Source: Gemmatimonadales bacterium
Lineage (GTDB): Bacteria > Gemmatimonadota > Gemmatimonadetes > Longimicrobiales > Gaopeijiaceae
Length of the DNA stretch: 64,000 bases
Assembly (NCBI GenBank): GCA_007692665.1
Contig: REBP01000087.1
Location: 1-64,000, forward strand
Reading direction: 5' to 3'
The translations under genes and the position numbers were made by a program. The stretch's first letter is position 1. Each line of letters starts with the position of its first letter. This document shows positions 19,127 through 31,168 of the stretch, one piece after another. The notes under the pieces are model-generated. The model had not been told where the DNA came from. It did not search any database and saw only the letters and a program-made list of their open reading frames with translations.

Positions 19127-19735
19127 ATGCCCCTCACCCGACGACAGAAACAGATCCTCGATCACATTGGGGCCTACATCGGTGAGCAGGGATATGCGCC
19201 CAGTTTCGAGGAGATTGCGGACGCATTCGGCTACTCGTCGCTGGCCACCGTGCACGAGCACCTGAGCAATCTGGAACGAAAGGGCTACATCCGGAAGGCG
19301 TACAACGAGAGCCGTTCCATCGAGCTGGTGCAGGGGGAGGCGATCCCGGGAGCCGTGGAGCTTCTCCTGCTGGGCGAGGTGGCGGCCGGACTGCCCATCG
19401 AGGCCATCGAGCACCGGGAGACGGTCCTCGTCCCCCCGGATCTGCTCCGGAAGCAGGGCGAGAACTACGTGCTGCGGGTGGTCGGGGACTCCATGATCGA
19501 GGAGCAGATCCGGGACGGGGACTACATCATCGTGAACAGCCGCCCCACGGCCGAGAACGGCGAGATGGTCGTCGCGCTCATCGGGGGCGAGGCCGCCACG
19601 GTGAAGAAGCTCTACCGGGAGGGAGACGGTCGGATTCGGCTCCAGCCTGCCAACGTGGCCATGAGCCCCATGTATTTCGACGCGGACGAGGTGCGGATCC
19701 AGGGGATCGTGGTCGGCGTCATCCGGAAGTACTGA
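19127..19735 (+). CDS. lexA: LexA SOS repressor
   Basis: Self-cleaving repressor of DNA-damage genes. The N-terminal winged helix (residues 1-65, with GYSSLATVHEHLSNLERKGY as recognition region) is followed by the cleavage site Ala87-Gly88 in GEVAAGLP. The S24 peptidase dyad is Ser122 (GDSM) and Lys160 (TVKK). The ATG start has AAGGAAGG eight bases upstream and gives 202 residues, the normal length. The gene is divergent from trpC and stands alone on the plus strand between trpD and trpC. Confidence 0.95.
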   Translation: MPLTRRQKQILDHIGAYIGEQGYAPSFEEIADAFGYSSLATVHEHLSNLERKGYIRKAYNESRSIELVQGEAIPGAVELLLLGEVAAGLPIEAIEHRETVLVPPDLLRKQGENYVLRVVGDSMIEEQIRDGDYIIVNSRPTAENGEMVVALIGGEAATVKKLYREGDGRIRLQPANVAMSPMYFDADEVRIQGIVVGVIRKY

Positions 19736-19762
19736 GCGGCTCGATCCGACACGGAGCAACCC

Positions 19763-20026
19763 ATGAGAATTCCCTTCCTGGCCGGCGGAAGCTCCGCCGG
19801 CGACGACCCGGGACGAAAGAAGCTGCTGGTTCCCGAAGGCCGGGTTCCCCGCCCTTTTCCAGGACCCTGGACACTCCGGGCCCTGGTCCGAGGCGATGGC
19901 CCCGGAGACCCCCTCCCTGCGGAGGGCGGGGAGTCGGGGGGCGAAGACTCGGGGGGCGAGGTACCGGAGCCCCCCACCCCGACGCCCGGGGTCGACGGCA
20001 GGCCTCCGTCTCAGGACGCGCCGTAG
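19763..20026 (+). CDS. Possible small protein downstream of lexA
   Basis: An 87-codon frame beginning MRIPFLAGGSSAGDDPGRKK with GGAG six bases before its ATG, 27 bases after the lexA stop. The composition is Pro/Gly/Glu-rich with a short tandem repeat (ESGGEDSGGE) and no known motif. Its end overlaps the convergent trpD stop by 16 bases. It could equally be unconstrained sequence in a GC-rich gap; no homology is recognised. Confidence 0.25.
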   Translation: MRIPFLAGGSSAGDDPGRKKLLVPEGRVPRPFPGPWTLRALVRGDGPGDPLPAEGGESGGEDSGGEVPEPPTPTPGVDGRPPSQDAP

Positions 20027-21054
20027 CGGCGGGTCGCGCTGCGAAGGCGTTCCAGGCGGTCCAGCGCCGCGCCCGAATCCAGCGCTTCGGCGGCCCTCGC
20101 GACGCCATGGGGAAGGTCCTCGCACAGACCCCCCACCCGGAGGGCCGCGGCGGCGTTCATGAGCGTCACGGTGCGGGCCCCGCCCCGGTCCCTTCCGGAC
20201 AGTACCGCCTCGATGCGTTCCGCATTCTCAGCGGGGGTTCCACCGGCGATCTCGTCTGCGGACGCCGGCGTCAGCCCCAGGAGTTCCGCCGTCACCTCGT
20301 GATGGAGCACCCGGCCGCCGACGAGTTCGGCCACCCGGGTCGGCCCCATCGGGCTCATCTCGTCCATGCCCGGGAAGCCATGCACGACCATGGCCTGCTC
20401 GTGACCCAGGGCCTGGAGGGCATCCACCAGGAGGGGAACCAGTTCCGGTTCGGAGACCCCGACGACCTGCCTGCGTACCCCGGCCGGATTCGTGAGGGGC
20501 CCCAGGAGGTTCATGATCGTGGGGATGCCGAGCTCCCGCCGGACCGGGCCGACGTGCCGCATGGCCGGGTGCAGGAGAGGTGCGAACATGAAGACGACGC
20601 CGGCCTCGGCGAGGACCGCCCCCATGGCTTCGGGCGAGAGCTGGATCTCCACGCCGAGGGCTTCCAGCACGTCGGCGCTTCCGCTCTTCGAGGTGAACGA
20701 CCGGTTCCCGTGCTTCGCCACCCTGGCGCCCGCCCCCGCCGCCACCAGCGCGGCCGCCGTGCTGATGTTGAAGGTTGTCACGGCACCTCCGCCCGTCCCG
20801 CAGGTGTCCACGAGCGGGCCCAGTTCCGACTGGCTTCCGGGCACCTGGACCGGGATCATCGCCGTCCGGAGCGCCCGTACCCCGCCGGCCACCTCGGCCG
20901 CCGTGTGGCCCTTGGCGCGAAGCCCCACCAGGAGCGCGGCGATCTGCACGGGGGAGGCCGTCCCCGACATGAGGTGGCCGAAGGCGGATTCCGATTCCGC
21001 CTCGGAGAGGTTGTGGCCGGCGGCGACCGACGCGATGAGATCCTTGAGGTCCAT
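20011..21054 (-). CDS. trpD: Anthranilate phosphoribosyltransferase
   Basis: Attaches phosphoribose from PRPP to anthranilate. The glycosyltransferase-family-3 motifs DTCGTGGG, NISTAAA, KHGNRSFTSKSGSADVLEALG split at residues 100-130, and GPLTNP are all present. The ATG at 21054 gives 347 residues, matching the family; the frame is open further upstream without a start supported by homology. It is on the same strand as trpC-F-B-A but lexA lies between them in opposite orientation. trpE and trpG are not in the window. Confidence 0.95.
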   Translation of the reverse strand: MDLKDLIASVAAGHNLSEAESESAFGHLMSGTASPVQIAALLVGLRAKGHTAAEVAGGVRALRTAMIPVQVPGSQSELGPLVDTCGTGGGAVTTFNISTAAALVAAGAGARVAKHGNRSFTSKSGSADVLEALGVEIQLSPEAMGAVLAEAGVVFMFAPLLHPAMRHVGPVRRELGIPTIMNLLGPLTNPAGVRRQVVGVSEPELVPLLVDALQALGHEQAMVVHGFPGMDEMSPMGPTRVAELVGGRVLHHEVTAELLGLTPASADEIAGGTPAENAERIEAVLSGRDRGGARTVTLMNAAAALRVGGLCEDLPHGVARAAEALDSGAALDRLERLRSATRRYGAS

Positions 21055-21160
21055 GAATTTGCGGGGACGGAGGAGCACGGAGGGAACCGGGAGGACGGGG
21101 AACGCGACGGAAGCTGTCACCCGGGCGGGCCGCAGGTCAACCGGAGGCGGGGGACGCGGG

Positions 21161-21188
21161 TTGACACGCCCCTGCCCGCGGGTAGCTT
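21161..21188 (+). promoter_or_regulatory. Promoter for truA, apparently leaderless
   Basis: TTGACA (21161-21166), 16 bases, TAGCTT (21183-21188), followed after only six bases by the truA GTG at 21195. Transcription would begin at or very near the start codon, so the transcript would have no leader; consistent with this, no Shine-Dalgarno sequence precedes truA. Confidence 0.55.
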
Positions 21189-21194
21189 TCGGCC

Positions 21195-22160
21195 GTGAGC
21201 GCCCCGGAATTCGTGCGTTTTGCGCTGATCCTTCACTACCATGGTGCTCCCTTTCACGGGTGGCAGCTCCAGTTGAACGCGCCAACCGTCCAGGGCGAGC
21301 TCGAGCGTGTGCTGGCACGCCTGAACGCGGGGATCCGGGTTCCCGTCACCGGCTCGGGCCGCACGGACCGCGGGGTTCACGCCACCGGGCAGGTCGTGAC
21401 GGCGGTCCTCCCCTCCCGCTGGGCCGCGGCCGAACTCCGGAAGTCACTGAACGCGCTTCTTCCTCGCTCGATCTGGGTGGAGGAGGTGCGCCGGGTTCCC
21501 GACGAATTCCACCCGCGGTTCGGGGCCCGGCGGCGCAGCTACGCCTACCAGGTGGGCACGGTTCCCCTGAGCGCATCCCCCTTCCTGCGAGCCTTCTGCT
21601 GGCCGGTGCTGGAGCGCCCCCCCGACGGCGAACTGCTCGCGGCCGCGGCGGCCCTCGTGCCCGGCGAGCGCTCCTGGAAGGCCTTCGCCCGAGCCGGGCA
21701 GGAGTCCCGGGGCGATCGCTCCCAGGTCTTCGAGGCAGCCTGGACGCCCTGGCTGGGCGGAGACGGAACGCCCCTCGGGTGGCGCTTCCACGTCACCGCC
21801 ACCCGCTACCTTCACCACATGGTTCGCTACCTGGTGGGAACGATGATGGCCGTGGCCCGGGGCGACCGTCCCCTGGCCGAGTTCGATTCGCTCCTGAACG
21901 TTCCGGGCTCCCCGTTCGTGACCTCTCCGCCGGCCCCCCCGGAGGGGCTCTTTCTGAGCAGGGTGGAGTACGAGGAAGGAGCCTTCGGGAACGATCCGGA
22001 CCGGGATCCCGAGCCCGCCCCGGACCGGGCCTGCGACCCCGCGTCGGACCGGCCTCCCGTCACCACCGCCGCCCCGGGAGGCCTTCCGCCATGCACAGAT
22101 CCGCCACCCTCCCATCCCCGAACAAGGGCACCACATGAAGATCTTCCTGGACACGGCTGA
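21195..22160 (+). CDS. truA: tRNA pseudouridine(38-40) synthase TruA
   Basis: Converts uridines 38-40 of the tRNA anticodon stem to pseudouridine. The catalytic aspartate is Asp58 in [11 protein letters not shown], with HGWQLQ, RSYAYQV and [12 protein letters not shown] further on. The GTG start matches the family N-terminus. The last 60 or so residues are an Asp/Pro/Ala-rich tail ([19 protein letters not shown]) not found in typical TruA. The 3' end of the gene overlaps the next gene by 26 bases, so the tail may reflect read-through into the intergenic space after loss of the ancestral stop. Confidence 0.93.
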   Translation: MSAPEFVRFALILHYHGAPFHGWQLQLNAPTVQGELERVLARLNAGIRVPVTGSGRTDRGVHATGQVVTAVLPSRWAAAELRKSLNALLPRSIWVEEVRRVPDEFHPRFGARRRSYAYQVGTVPLSASPFLRAFCWPVLERPPDGELLAAAAALVPGERSWKAFARAGQESRGDRSQVFEAAWTPWLGGDGTPLGWRFHVTATRYLHHMVRYLVGTMMAVARGDRPLAEFDSLLNVPGSPFVTSPPAPPEGLFLSRVEYEEGAFGNDPDRDPEPAPDRACDPASDRPPVTTAAPGGLPPCTDPPPSHPRTRAPHEDLPGHG

Positions 22161-22791
22161 CCTCGACGAAATCCGGAGGGCCGCCGACGCGGGGCTCATC
22201 GACGGCATCACGACGAATCCGTCGCTCATGGCGAAGGCGCTTGGCGACGGGGACCCCCGGGAGCATTTCCAGAAGATCTGCGACCTCGTGGATGGACCGA
22301 TTTCGGCGGAGGTGGTGGCGCTGGATGCGGAGGGAATGGTGACGCAGGGGCGTGAACTCGCCGCCCTCCACGAGAATATCGTCGTGAAGCTGCCCATCAC
22401 CGAGGACGGACTCCGGGCGTGCAGGACGCTGACGGGCGAGGGGATCGACACGAACCTGACGCTCTGTTTTTCCACCGCACAGGCGCTTCTGGCCGCGAAG
22501 GCCGGCGCAACCTTCGTGTCCCCCTTCGTGGGACGCCTCGATGATGTCGGACATGACGGCATGGAGATCATCGGCGAGATCCGCGAGGTCTACGAGACCT
22601 ACGGCTACGAGACGGAGATCCTGGCGGCGTCGCTCCGCCACCCCCGCCACGTGCTCGAGGCCATGCTCGCCGGCGCCGACGCGGCCACCCTTCCCTCCTC
22701 GGTGCTCTACCAGCTTCTCCGCCATCCCCTGACGGACTCGGGGCTCGCGCGGTTCATGGAAGACTGGAAAGGCCTCGGAAAGGACCTCTGA
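22135..22791 (+). CDS. Transaldolase/fructose-6-phosphate aldolase family protein
   Basis: A 218-residue protein of the small TalC/FSA subfamily: a TIM barrel with the Schiff-base lysine Lys85 in [35 protein letters not shown] and [11 protein letters not shown] are conserved blocks. Substrate could be sedoheptulose-7-phosphate/erythrose-4-phosphate (pentose-phosphate pathway) or fructose-6-phosphate; the sequence alone does not decide. The start lies inside truA and the stop is six bases before the next gene, suggesting a truA-talC-htrA transcription unit. Confidence 0.88.
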   Translation: MKIFLDTADLDEIRRAADAGLIDGITTNPSLMAKALGDGDPREHFQKICDLVDGPISAEVVALDAEGMVTQGRELAALHENIVVKLPITEDGLRACRTLTGEGIDTNLTLCFSTAQALLAAKAGATFVSPFVGRLDDVGHDGMEIIGEIREVYETYGYETEILAASLRHPRHVLEAMLAGADAATLPSSVLYQLLRHPLTDSGLARFMEDWKGLGKDL

Positions 22792-22796
22792 ACTCC

Positions 22797-24383
22797 ATGC
22801 GCACCCCGCGCCATCTCCCGCGCTTCCGCGATTTCCGCCTCCAGGCCGGGCCCATGGCTCACGGCAGGGACGCCTCCCCGCCCCGTCGTGCTTCCGCCGG
22901 GCTGCCCGGGCTGGCCCTGGTTCTGCTGGCGGGGCTGGGGGCCGGGCTGGCCGGATGCGACCTGGCCTCCAGCGAGGGGGCCCCGGCCGCCGGAGAGGCC
23001 CCGGTCACCTCGGCGCCGGTGGGTACCCTCGAATCCCGGATCGGAAGTGCGCAGGCCGGCTCCGGCGCCATCGCTCAGGCCGGCGGGCAGATTGCCGACG
23101 AGCGGGCTACCGCGGTGGTCCGGGCCGCCGAGCGGGTTTCGCCCTCCGTCGTGTCGGTGAACGTGATCCGGACGCGGCAGGTCCGGGTCCGGGATCCGTT
23201 TTCCGATTTCTTCGGGGGCCTCATGGGCGGGGGGCGCACCGAGTCCGCCCGGGTGCCGGGGCTGGGATCCGGGTTCGTCGTCGACGAGAGCGGGCTGATC
23301 CTCACCAACGACCACGTGGTGCGGGGGGCGGAGCGAATCCTCGTGACCTTCCCCGACGGACGGGACGTGGAGGCGGAGCTCGTGGGTTCCGACGAGGCCA
23401 CCGACGTGGCCGTGCTGCGGGCAAACCTGGACGGTGTCCGGGCCGCCCCCATCGGGCGCTCCGACGACCTCCGCATCGGCGAGTGGGTCATCGCCTTCGG
23501 GAACCCCTTCGGGAACCTGATCTCGAACCCTGAACCCACCGTGACCGTGGGGGTGATCTCCGCCATCCGCCGTCACATCGTGCCGGGCACCGAGGAACGC
23601 GGCTTCTACCTGGGGATGATCCAGACCGACGCCGCCATCAATCCGGGGAATTCCGGGGGCCCCCTCGTCAATGCCCTGGGCGAGGTCGTGGGGATGAACG
23701 CCTCCATCTTTTCCCGCGGCGGCGGGAGCGAAGGGCTGGGCTTCGCCATCCCCATCGAGCGTGCCCTTCGCATTGCCGACGACCTGGTGGCCCATGGAGC
23801 CGTCCGCCGCGCGTGGATCGGCGTCGAGGTCGAGGCGGTGGATGCGGACGAGTTCGGCCGGACCCGCGGGGTGCGCATCTCCCGTGCCCCGGCGGAGTCC
23901 CCGGCCGGCCGGGCGGGACTTGCCGCCGGCGACCGCCTCGTGCGGGTGAACGACCTGCGGCTCACCACGCCGCTGGACTTCGAGGCGGTCCTGCTGGACC
24001 TCCGGGCCGGTGACCAGGTGGCGCTGGAGGTGGAGGGGAGGACCGGCGCCGTGTCGCTCCGGGCGGAAGAGAGCCCGGTGGTCCGGGCGGAGCGGGTCAC
24101 GATCCTCCGCGACATCCAGGTCACGACGCTGACGCCCTCCATTCGGGATGCCCAGGGCGTGGCCGCAGAGGCCGGCGTCCTGGTCACGGGGGTGGACCCC
24201 GGGGGCACGAACCTGCTGCAGCTCCGGGAAGGCGACGTCATCGTGGGGATCGGGCAGCAGGGGGTCTCGAGTGCCGCGGACCTGGCCGCCATCCTGGAAC
24301 AGGTTCCCGCCGGCGCCCGGGTCACGCTCTGGGTCGAGCGGAACCGCGGGCTCTCCCGGCGCGACTTCGTCATGGGGCGCTAG
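22797..24383 (+). CDS. htrA: HtrA/DegP-type lipoprotein serine protease, two PDZ domains
   Basis: Envelope quality-control protease. The N-terminus has a hydrophobic segment ending in the lipobox LAGC (Cys54), so the mature protein is probably lipid-anchored. The trypsin-like domain (about residues 100-330) has a complete triad: His173 (TNDHVV), Asp203 (TDVAVL) and Ser286 (NPGNSGGP). Two PDZ domains follow, about residues 340-425 and 435-525 (GDVIVGIGQQG). The first ATG gives a long 36-residue n-region; an internal ATG at 22854 (MAHGRD) would give a more usual lipoprotein signal. Confidence 0.92.
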   Translation: MRTPRHLPRFRDFRLQAGPMAHGRDASPPRRASAGLPGLALVLLAGLGAGLAGCDLASSEGAPAAGEAPVTSAPVGTLESRIGSAQAGSGAIAQAGGQIADERATAVVRAAERVSPSVVSVNVIRTRQVRVRDPFSDFFGGLMGGGRTESARVPGLGSGFVVDESGLILTNDHVVRGAERILVTFPDGRDVEAELVGSDEATDVAVLRANLDGVRAAPIGRSDDLRIGEWVIAFGNPFGNLISNPEPTVTVGVISAIRRHIVPGTEERGFYLGMIQTDAAINPGNSGGPLVNALGEVVGMNASIFSRGGGSEGLGFAIPIERALRIADDLVAHGAVRRAWIGVEVEAVDADEFGRTRGVRISRAPAESPAGRAGLAAGDRLVRVNDLRLTTPLDFEAVLLDLRAGDQVALEVEGRTGAVSLRAEESPVVRAERVTILRDIQVTTLTPSIRDAQGVAAEAGVLVTGVDPGGTNLLQLREGDVIVGIGQQGVSSAADLAAILEQVPAGARVTLWVERNRGLSRRDFVMGR

Positions 24384-24487
24384 CCCCCGCCCGGCGCCCC
24401 GACACGTTATTTTCAGAATTCCCATGGATCCCACGCATCTCATGCCGGAACTCCGCATCCAGCCCAATCCCGCACAGGCGACCCCTG

Positions 24488-25939
24488 GTGTCTGAAATTT
24501 CCGCATCCCATGACCGTTACGTCCATCCGCTCTCCGAGCGCTACGCATCCCCGGAGATGCAGCGGGTCTTTTCCCCGGCCCACCGGTTCGGGACCTGGCG
24601 GCGAATCTGGCTGGCCCTCGCCGAGGCGCAGCAGGAGCTGGGACTCGACATCCCGGCCGAGGCGCTGGAGCAGATGCGCGCCACCCTGGATGACCTGGAC
24701 CTGGCTGCGGCGGCGGAGTACGAGCGCCGCTTCCGCCATGATGTGATGGCCCACGTGCACCTGTTCGGCGATGCCGCCCCGGCCGCACGGGGGATCATCC
24801 ACCTGGGCGCCACCTCGGCCTTCATCGGCGACAACACGGACCTGATCCTGCACCGGGAGGCGCTGGAACTGCTCCGTGCCCGCATGGTCCGGTCGGTGGC
24901 GGCGCTGGCCGGGTTCGCCCGGACCCACCGGGAGCTCCCCACGCTGGGCTACACCCACTTCCAGCCCGCCCAGCCCACGACGGTGGGGAAGCGGGCCACG
25001 CTCTGGATCCAGGACCTCCTGCTGGACGTGGAGGAGGTGGAGTTCCGCCTCCAGACCCTCCGCTTCCGCGGCGTGCGGGGCACCACCGGAACCCAGGCCT
25101 CCTTCCTCGAACTCTTCGAGGGCGATCACGGGAAGGTGGAGGCGCTGGACCGGCTGGTGGGCGAGAAGATGGGCTTCACCGAGAACTACGGGGTCAGCGG
25201 GCAGACCTATCCGCGCAAGGTGGATGCGGCTCTGGCCGGTACGCTGGCAGGGATCGGCGCCTCCATCTCGCGCTTCGGCAACGACCTCCGGCTCCTGGCC
25301 CACCTCCGCGAGGTGGAGGAGCCCTTCGAGGAGGAGCAGATCGGGTCGTCGGCCATGCCGTACAAGCGGAACCCCATGCGGGCGGAGCGGATGTGTGCGC
25401 TGGGCCGCCACGCCATCACCCTCTTCCAGGATCCGGCGAACACGGCGGCCACCCAGTGGCTCGAGCGGACGCTGGACGACTCGGCGAACCGGCGCCTGTC
25501 CATCCCGGACACGTACCTCACGCTGGACGGCGCCCTCGTGCTCTACGAGAACGTGGCCTCGGACCTCCGGGTGCACCCGGCGGTGGTGGCCCGGAACCTG
25601 GAGGTGCACCTTCCGTTCATGGCCACCGAGACGATCCTCATGCACGCCGTGACCCGGGGAGGCGACCGCCAGGAACTCCACGAGCGGATCCGCAGACACG
25701 CCTTCGCCGCCGCCGCGCGCATGAAGGAGGGGGAGGAGGCCGACCTGGTGGAGCGAATCGCCGGCGATCCGGCCTTCGGCATCGACGAGGCGGGGATCCG
25801 CGCGCTGATGGTCCCGCGCCGCTTCGTGGGGCGCGCCCCCGAGCAGGTGGATGCCTTCCTCCGGGACTGGGTGGCCCCGGTTCTCGAGCGGCGACTCGAG
25901 GCGGCAATGGAGCTGGCGGCTCCAGAGGTCCGGGTCTGA
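24488..25939 (+). CDS. purB: Adenylosuccinate lyase
   Basis: Cleaves SAICAR to AICAR and adenylosuccinate to AMP. The fumarase/aspartase superfamily signature GSSAMPYKRNP lies near residue 286, with HLGATSAFIGDN and THFQPAQPTTVGKR upstream. The GTG start (VSEISASHDRY) gives 483 residues. It opens the purine operon; the 104-base gap after htrA contains a TTATTTT stretch that may be part of its promoter. Confidence 0.96.
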   Translation: MSEISASHDRYVHPLSERYASPEMQRVFSPAHRFGTWRRIWLALAEAQQELGLDIPAEALEQMRATLDDLDLAAAAEYERRFRHDVMAHVHLFGDAAPAARGIIHLGATSAFIGDNTDLILHREALELLRARMVRSVAALAGFARTHRELPTLGYTHFQPAQPTTVGKRATLWIQDLLLDVEEVEFRLQTLRFRGVRGTTGTQASFLELFEGDHGKVEALDRLVGEKMGFTENYGVSGQTYPRKVDAALAGTLAGIGASISRFGNDLRLLAHLREVEEPFEEEQIGSSAMPYKRNPMRAERMCALGRHAITLFQDPANTAATQWLERTLDDSANRRLSIPDTYLTLDGALVLYENVASDLRVHPAVVARNLEVHLPFMATETILMHAVTRGGDRQELHERIRRHAFAAAARMKEGEEADLVERIAGDPAFGIDEAGIRALMVPRRFVGRAPEQVDAFLRDWVAPVLERRLEAAMELAAPEVRV

Positions 25940-25941
25940 GC

Positions 25942-26931
25942 ATGGCGCACGGATTCGCCGCTCCCGACACCGGTCTGCTTCCCCTGGACCTCGTGAACCG
26001 GGGCAAGGTGCGGGAGATGTACGACGCCGGCGACGGGCTCCTCCTCATGGTGGCCTCGGACCGGGTGTCGGCCTTCGACGTCGTCATGGAGGAGCGGATC
26101 CCCCGGAAGGGCGAGGTCCTCACCCAGCTCACGGCCTGGTGGCTCGGGCGCCTGGGCGCTGCCGCGGCGTACGGTCCCGAGGGCGGCGTGGAGGGGCTCC
26201 GCCACCACGCGGTGTCCGCGGACCCCGACGAGATCGCGCGCCGGATTCCGGCGCTGGCCGACCCGGCGCTCCGTCCGCTCTGGGCGCGCCGGAGCCTCCT
26301 GGTGCGCCGCACCCGGCCCCTCCCGGTGGAGTGCGTGGTGCGGGGCTACCTGTCCGGCTCGGCCTGGCAGGAATACCGCGCCTCGGGGACGCTGGCGGGC
26401 GAGCCGCTCCCCGACGGGATGCGGGAGGCGGAGCCCCTGGACCCTCCCCTCTTCTCGCCGGCGACGAAGGCGGAACTGGGCGACCACGACGAGAACATTG
26501 CCTTCGAGGGGGTCGTGGAGCGACTGGGTCCTGACCGGGCCGTGGAACTCCGGCGGCTGTCGCTGGGGATCTACCACCTGGGGCGGCGCACGGCCCGGCA
26601 GCGGGGCATCCTGCTGGCCGACACCAAGTTCGAGTTCGGAGAGGACGAGGACGGTCGCATCGTGCTCATCGACGAGGTACTCACCCCGGACTCCTCGCGG
26701 TACTGGCCGGAGGAGGGGTATGCGCCGGGCACGAATCCGCCGTCGCTGGACAAGCAGCCGGTGCGGGACTGGCTGGCACTTCAGCCGGGGTGGGATCGGA
26801 CGCCGCCCCCCCCCGCCCTCCCGCCGGAGGTGGTCGCCGCCACGACGGCGCGATACCTCGAGATCTTCCGGCGCCTCACCGGGTCCGAACTGGACGACTT
26901 CGTGCCCCCCGAATTCGGTGGAGGGTCCTGA
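25942..26931 (+). CDS. purC: Phosphoribosylaminoimidazole-succinocarboxamide synthase
   Basis: Adds aspartate to CAIR, the step before PurB. The N-terminal NRGKVREMY nucleotide-binding loop, VVRGYLSGSAW and LIDEVLTPDSSRYWP are the standard SAICAR-synthetase blocks. Its 329 residues match the longer, eukaryote-like subfamily rather than the 240-residue form. Two bases separate it from the purB stop. Confidence 0.96.
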   Translation: MAHGFAAPDTGLLPLDLVNRGKVREMYDAGDGLLLMVASDRVSAFDVVMEERIPRKGEVLTQLTAWWLGRLGAAAAYGPEGGVEGLRHHAVSADPDEIARRIPALADPALRPLWARRSLLVRRTRPLPVECVVRGYLSGSAWQEYRASGTLAGEPLPDGMREAEPLDPPLFSPATKAELGDHDENIAFEGVVERLGPDRAVELRRLSLGIYHLGRRTARQRGILLADTKFEFGEDEDGRIVLIDEVLTPDSSRYWPEEGYAPGTNPPSLDKQPVRDWLALQPGWDRTPPPPALPPEVVAATTARYLEIFRRLTGSELDDFVPPEFGGGS

Positions 26932-26932
26932 C

Positions 26933-27853
26933 ATGAATCCAAGGCCAACCCGCGGCAACGGGCCCGACCGCGTCGCCGACGACCCTGCCGCACCCGGCCG
27001 TGCCACGAACGGTCGCGCGGGGCTTCAGAAGGGCATCATCATCCTCCCTTCGGCCTTCACGCTGGGGAACCTGTTCTTCGGGCTCTTCGCCATGGTGGCG
27101 GCGGCCCGGGGAGACTTCCAGTGGGCGGGGTGGTGCATCGTGTTCGCGGCGATCCTGGACATGCTGGACGGCCGCATCGCGCGTTTCACCCGCACCGGGT
27201 CGCGGTTCGGGGCGGAGCTGGATTCCCTGGTGGATGCCATCTCGTTCGGCGTGGCCCCGGCGTTCATCCTCTACCACCTTTCGTTCGCCGATCAGACGTG
27301 GGCCTGGATCCTCTCCTTCGTCTACGTGACGGCGGCGGTGGTCCGGCTGGCCCGCTTCAACGTGGAGCAGGGCGGCGAGGCCAAGAAGTCCTTTCACGGG
27401 CTCCCGTCGCCCACGGCGGGGATGATCATCGCGACGATCTACCCGTTCTTCACGGCGCCCGGGGTGGCCCGCTTCACGGGCGGCCTCCCGCCCACCCAGA
27501 CCCTCGGCGTCATCCTCATCGGGGTGGCGCTCCTCATGGTGAGCCACGTCCCCTACCAGATCATGCCGAGGGTGGGGGTGCGCACGCGGAAGGCCCGGTT
27601 CATGACGGTCTTCCTGGCCGTGTCCGCCGTGACCGCCATCGTGATCCCCGAGTACTTCATCTTCCCCTTCCTCGTGGTCTACACGCTGCAGGGGGTCGGA
27701 CGTACCTTCGTCATGGGGCTCCTCGAGCGCCTCCCCGACAGCGACCCCCTCCTGGACCTGGCCGACGAGGACGACGCCGGCGCCGAACACCGCTCGCTGG
27801 ACTACAGCGACCTGGCCCCCGAACGCTACCCCCCTCCGGAGAATGAACGTTGA
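26933..27853 (+). CDS. pssA: CDP-diacylglycerol-serine O-phosphatidyltransferase
   Basis: Membrane enzyme that makes phosphatidylserine, precursor of phosphatidylethanolamine. The CDP-alcohol phosphatidyltransferase signature D-x2-DG-x2-AR-x8-G-x3-D-x3-D is intact near residue 75 (LDMLDGRIARF, then GSRFGAELDSLVD). Six to seven hydrophobic segments follow and the C-terminus is acidic. A strong GGAGGG precedes the ATG. It lies inside the purine operon, one base after purC and overlapping the purS TTG start by four bases, which is an unusual neighbour; no decarboxylase (psd) is next to it. Confidence 0.93.
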   Translation: MNPRPTRGNGPDRVADDPAAPGRATNGRAGLQKGIIILPSAFTLGNLFFGLFAMVAAARGDFQWAGWCIVFAAILDMLDGRIARFTRTGSRFGAELDSLVDAISFGVAPAFILYHLSFADQTWAWILSFVYVTAAVVRLARFNVEQGGEAKKSFHGLPSPTAGMIIATIYPFFTAPGVARFTGGLPPTQTLGVILIGVALLMVSHVPYQIMPRVGVRTRKARFMTVFLAVSAVTAIVIPEYFIFPFLVVYTLQGVGRTFVMGLLERLPDSDPLLDLADEDDAGAEHRSLDYSDLAPERYPPPENER

Positions 27854-28116
27854 AGCGTTATCACCTTGAAGTGCGCGTGAAGCCCCGCCCCGGCCTCCTG
27901 GACCCCCAGGGGAAGGCCGTGGCCCATGCCCTCTCCGATCTCGGCTACGCCGGCGTGGCCGATGTCCGGGTCGGGAAGATTCTCGACGTGGAGCTCGATG
28001 CCCCCTCCGAAACCGAAGCCCGCGAACGGGGCGAGGAGATGTGCCGGAAGCTCCTGGCCAACCCCGTGACCGAGGACTTCGAGGTCACGGTGGCAGGGAT
28101 CCTGGAGGACGCATGA
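27850..28116 (+). CDS. purS: FGAM synthetase subunit PurS
   Basis: Small 88-residue subunit that bridges PurL and PurQ and helps pass ammonia. The family pattern [17 protein letters not shown] and the [12 protein letters not shown] block are present. The TTG start overlaps the pssA stop (TTGA) and its stop overlaps the purQ ATG (ATGA), so pssA, purS and purQ are translationally chained. Confidence 0.95.
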   Translation: MKRYHLEVRVKPRPGLLDPQGKAVAHALSDLGYAGVADVRVGKILDVELDAPSETEARERGEEMCRKLLANPVTEDFEVTVAGILEDA

Positions 28117-28822
28117 AGGTCGCCGTCATCACCTTTCCGGGCTCCAACTGCGACTACGACGGCTACCAGGCCTTCAAGCTCCTGGACGGGTTCGAGCCGG
28201 AGTTCCGGTGGCACCGGGATGCGGCGCTGGGCGACGTGGACGCCGTCTTCCTCCCCGGAGGCTTCTCGTACGGGGACTACCTTCGGCCCGGCGCCATCGC
28301 TCACCTTTCGCCGGTCATGGAGGCGGTGCGGGACTTCGCCGCCGGCGGCGGCCCGGTTCTCGGGGTCTGCAACGGCTTCCAGGTCCTCTGCGAGAGCGGC
28401 CTGCTCCCCGGCGCGCTGCTGCGGAACCCGAGCCTTCGCTTCCGGAGCCACGACGTCCACCTCCGCGTGGAAACGACGCGCTCCCCCTTCACATCGGCGT
28501 ACGAGAAGGGCGCGGTGCTCCGCATCCCCATCGCCCACGGCGACGGCCACTACACCGCCTCGAAGGAGGAACTGGCCGAACTCGAGGGCGAGGACCGCAT
28601 CGCGTTTCGCTACTGCACGACCGAAGGGGGGCTCGCGCCCGAGTCCAACCCGAACCACTCGGAGCACCACATTGCCGGGATCCTGAACCCGGCCCGGAAC
28701 ATCCTCGGGATGATGCCCCACCCCGAACGGGCGGTGGAAGACATCCTGGGCTCGACCGACGGCCTCGGCCTCTTCGAATCCCTCCGCGCCCACCTCTCCG
28801 GCACCCTCGCGACGCAGACCCC

Positions 28823-28826
<4 letters not shown>
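28113..28826 (+). CDS. purQ: FGAM synthetase glutaminase subunit PurQ
   Basis: Class-I glutamine amidotransferase that supplies ammonia to PurL. The nucleophile cysteine is near residue 86 in GVCNGFQVL and the His-Glu pair is in [20 protein letters not shown] and [13 protein letters not shown] are family blocks. It overlaps purS and purL by four bases each. Confidence 0.97.
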
Positions 28827-31167
<2,341 letters not shown>

Positions 31168-31168
<1 letters not shown>

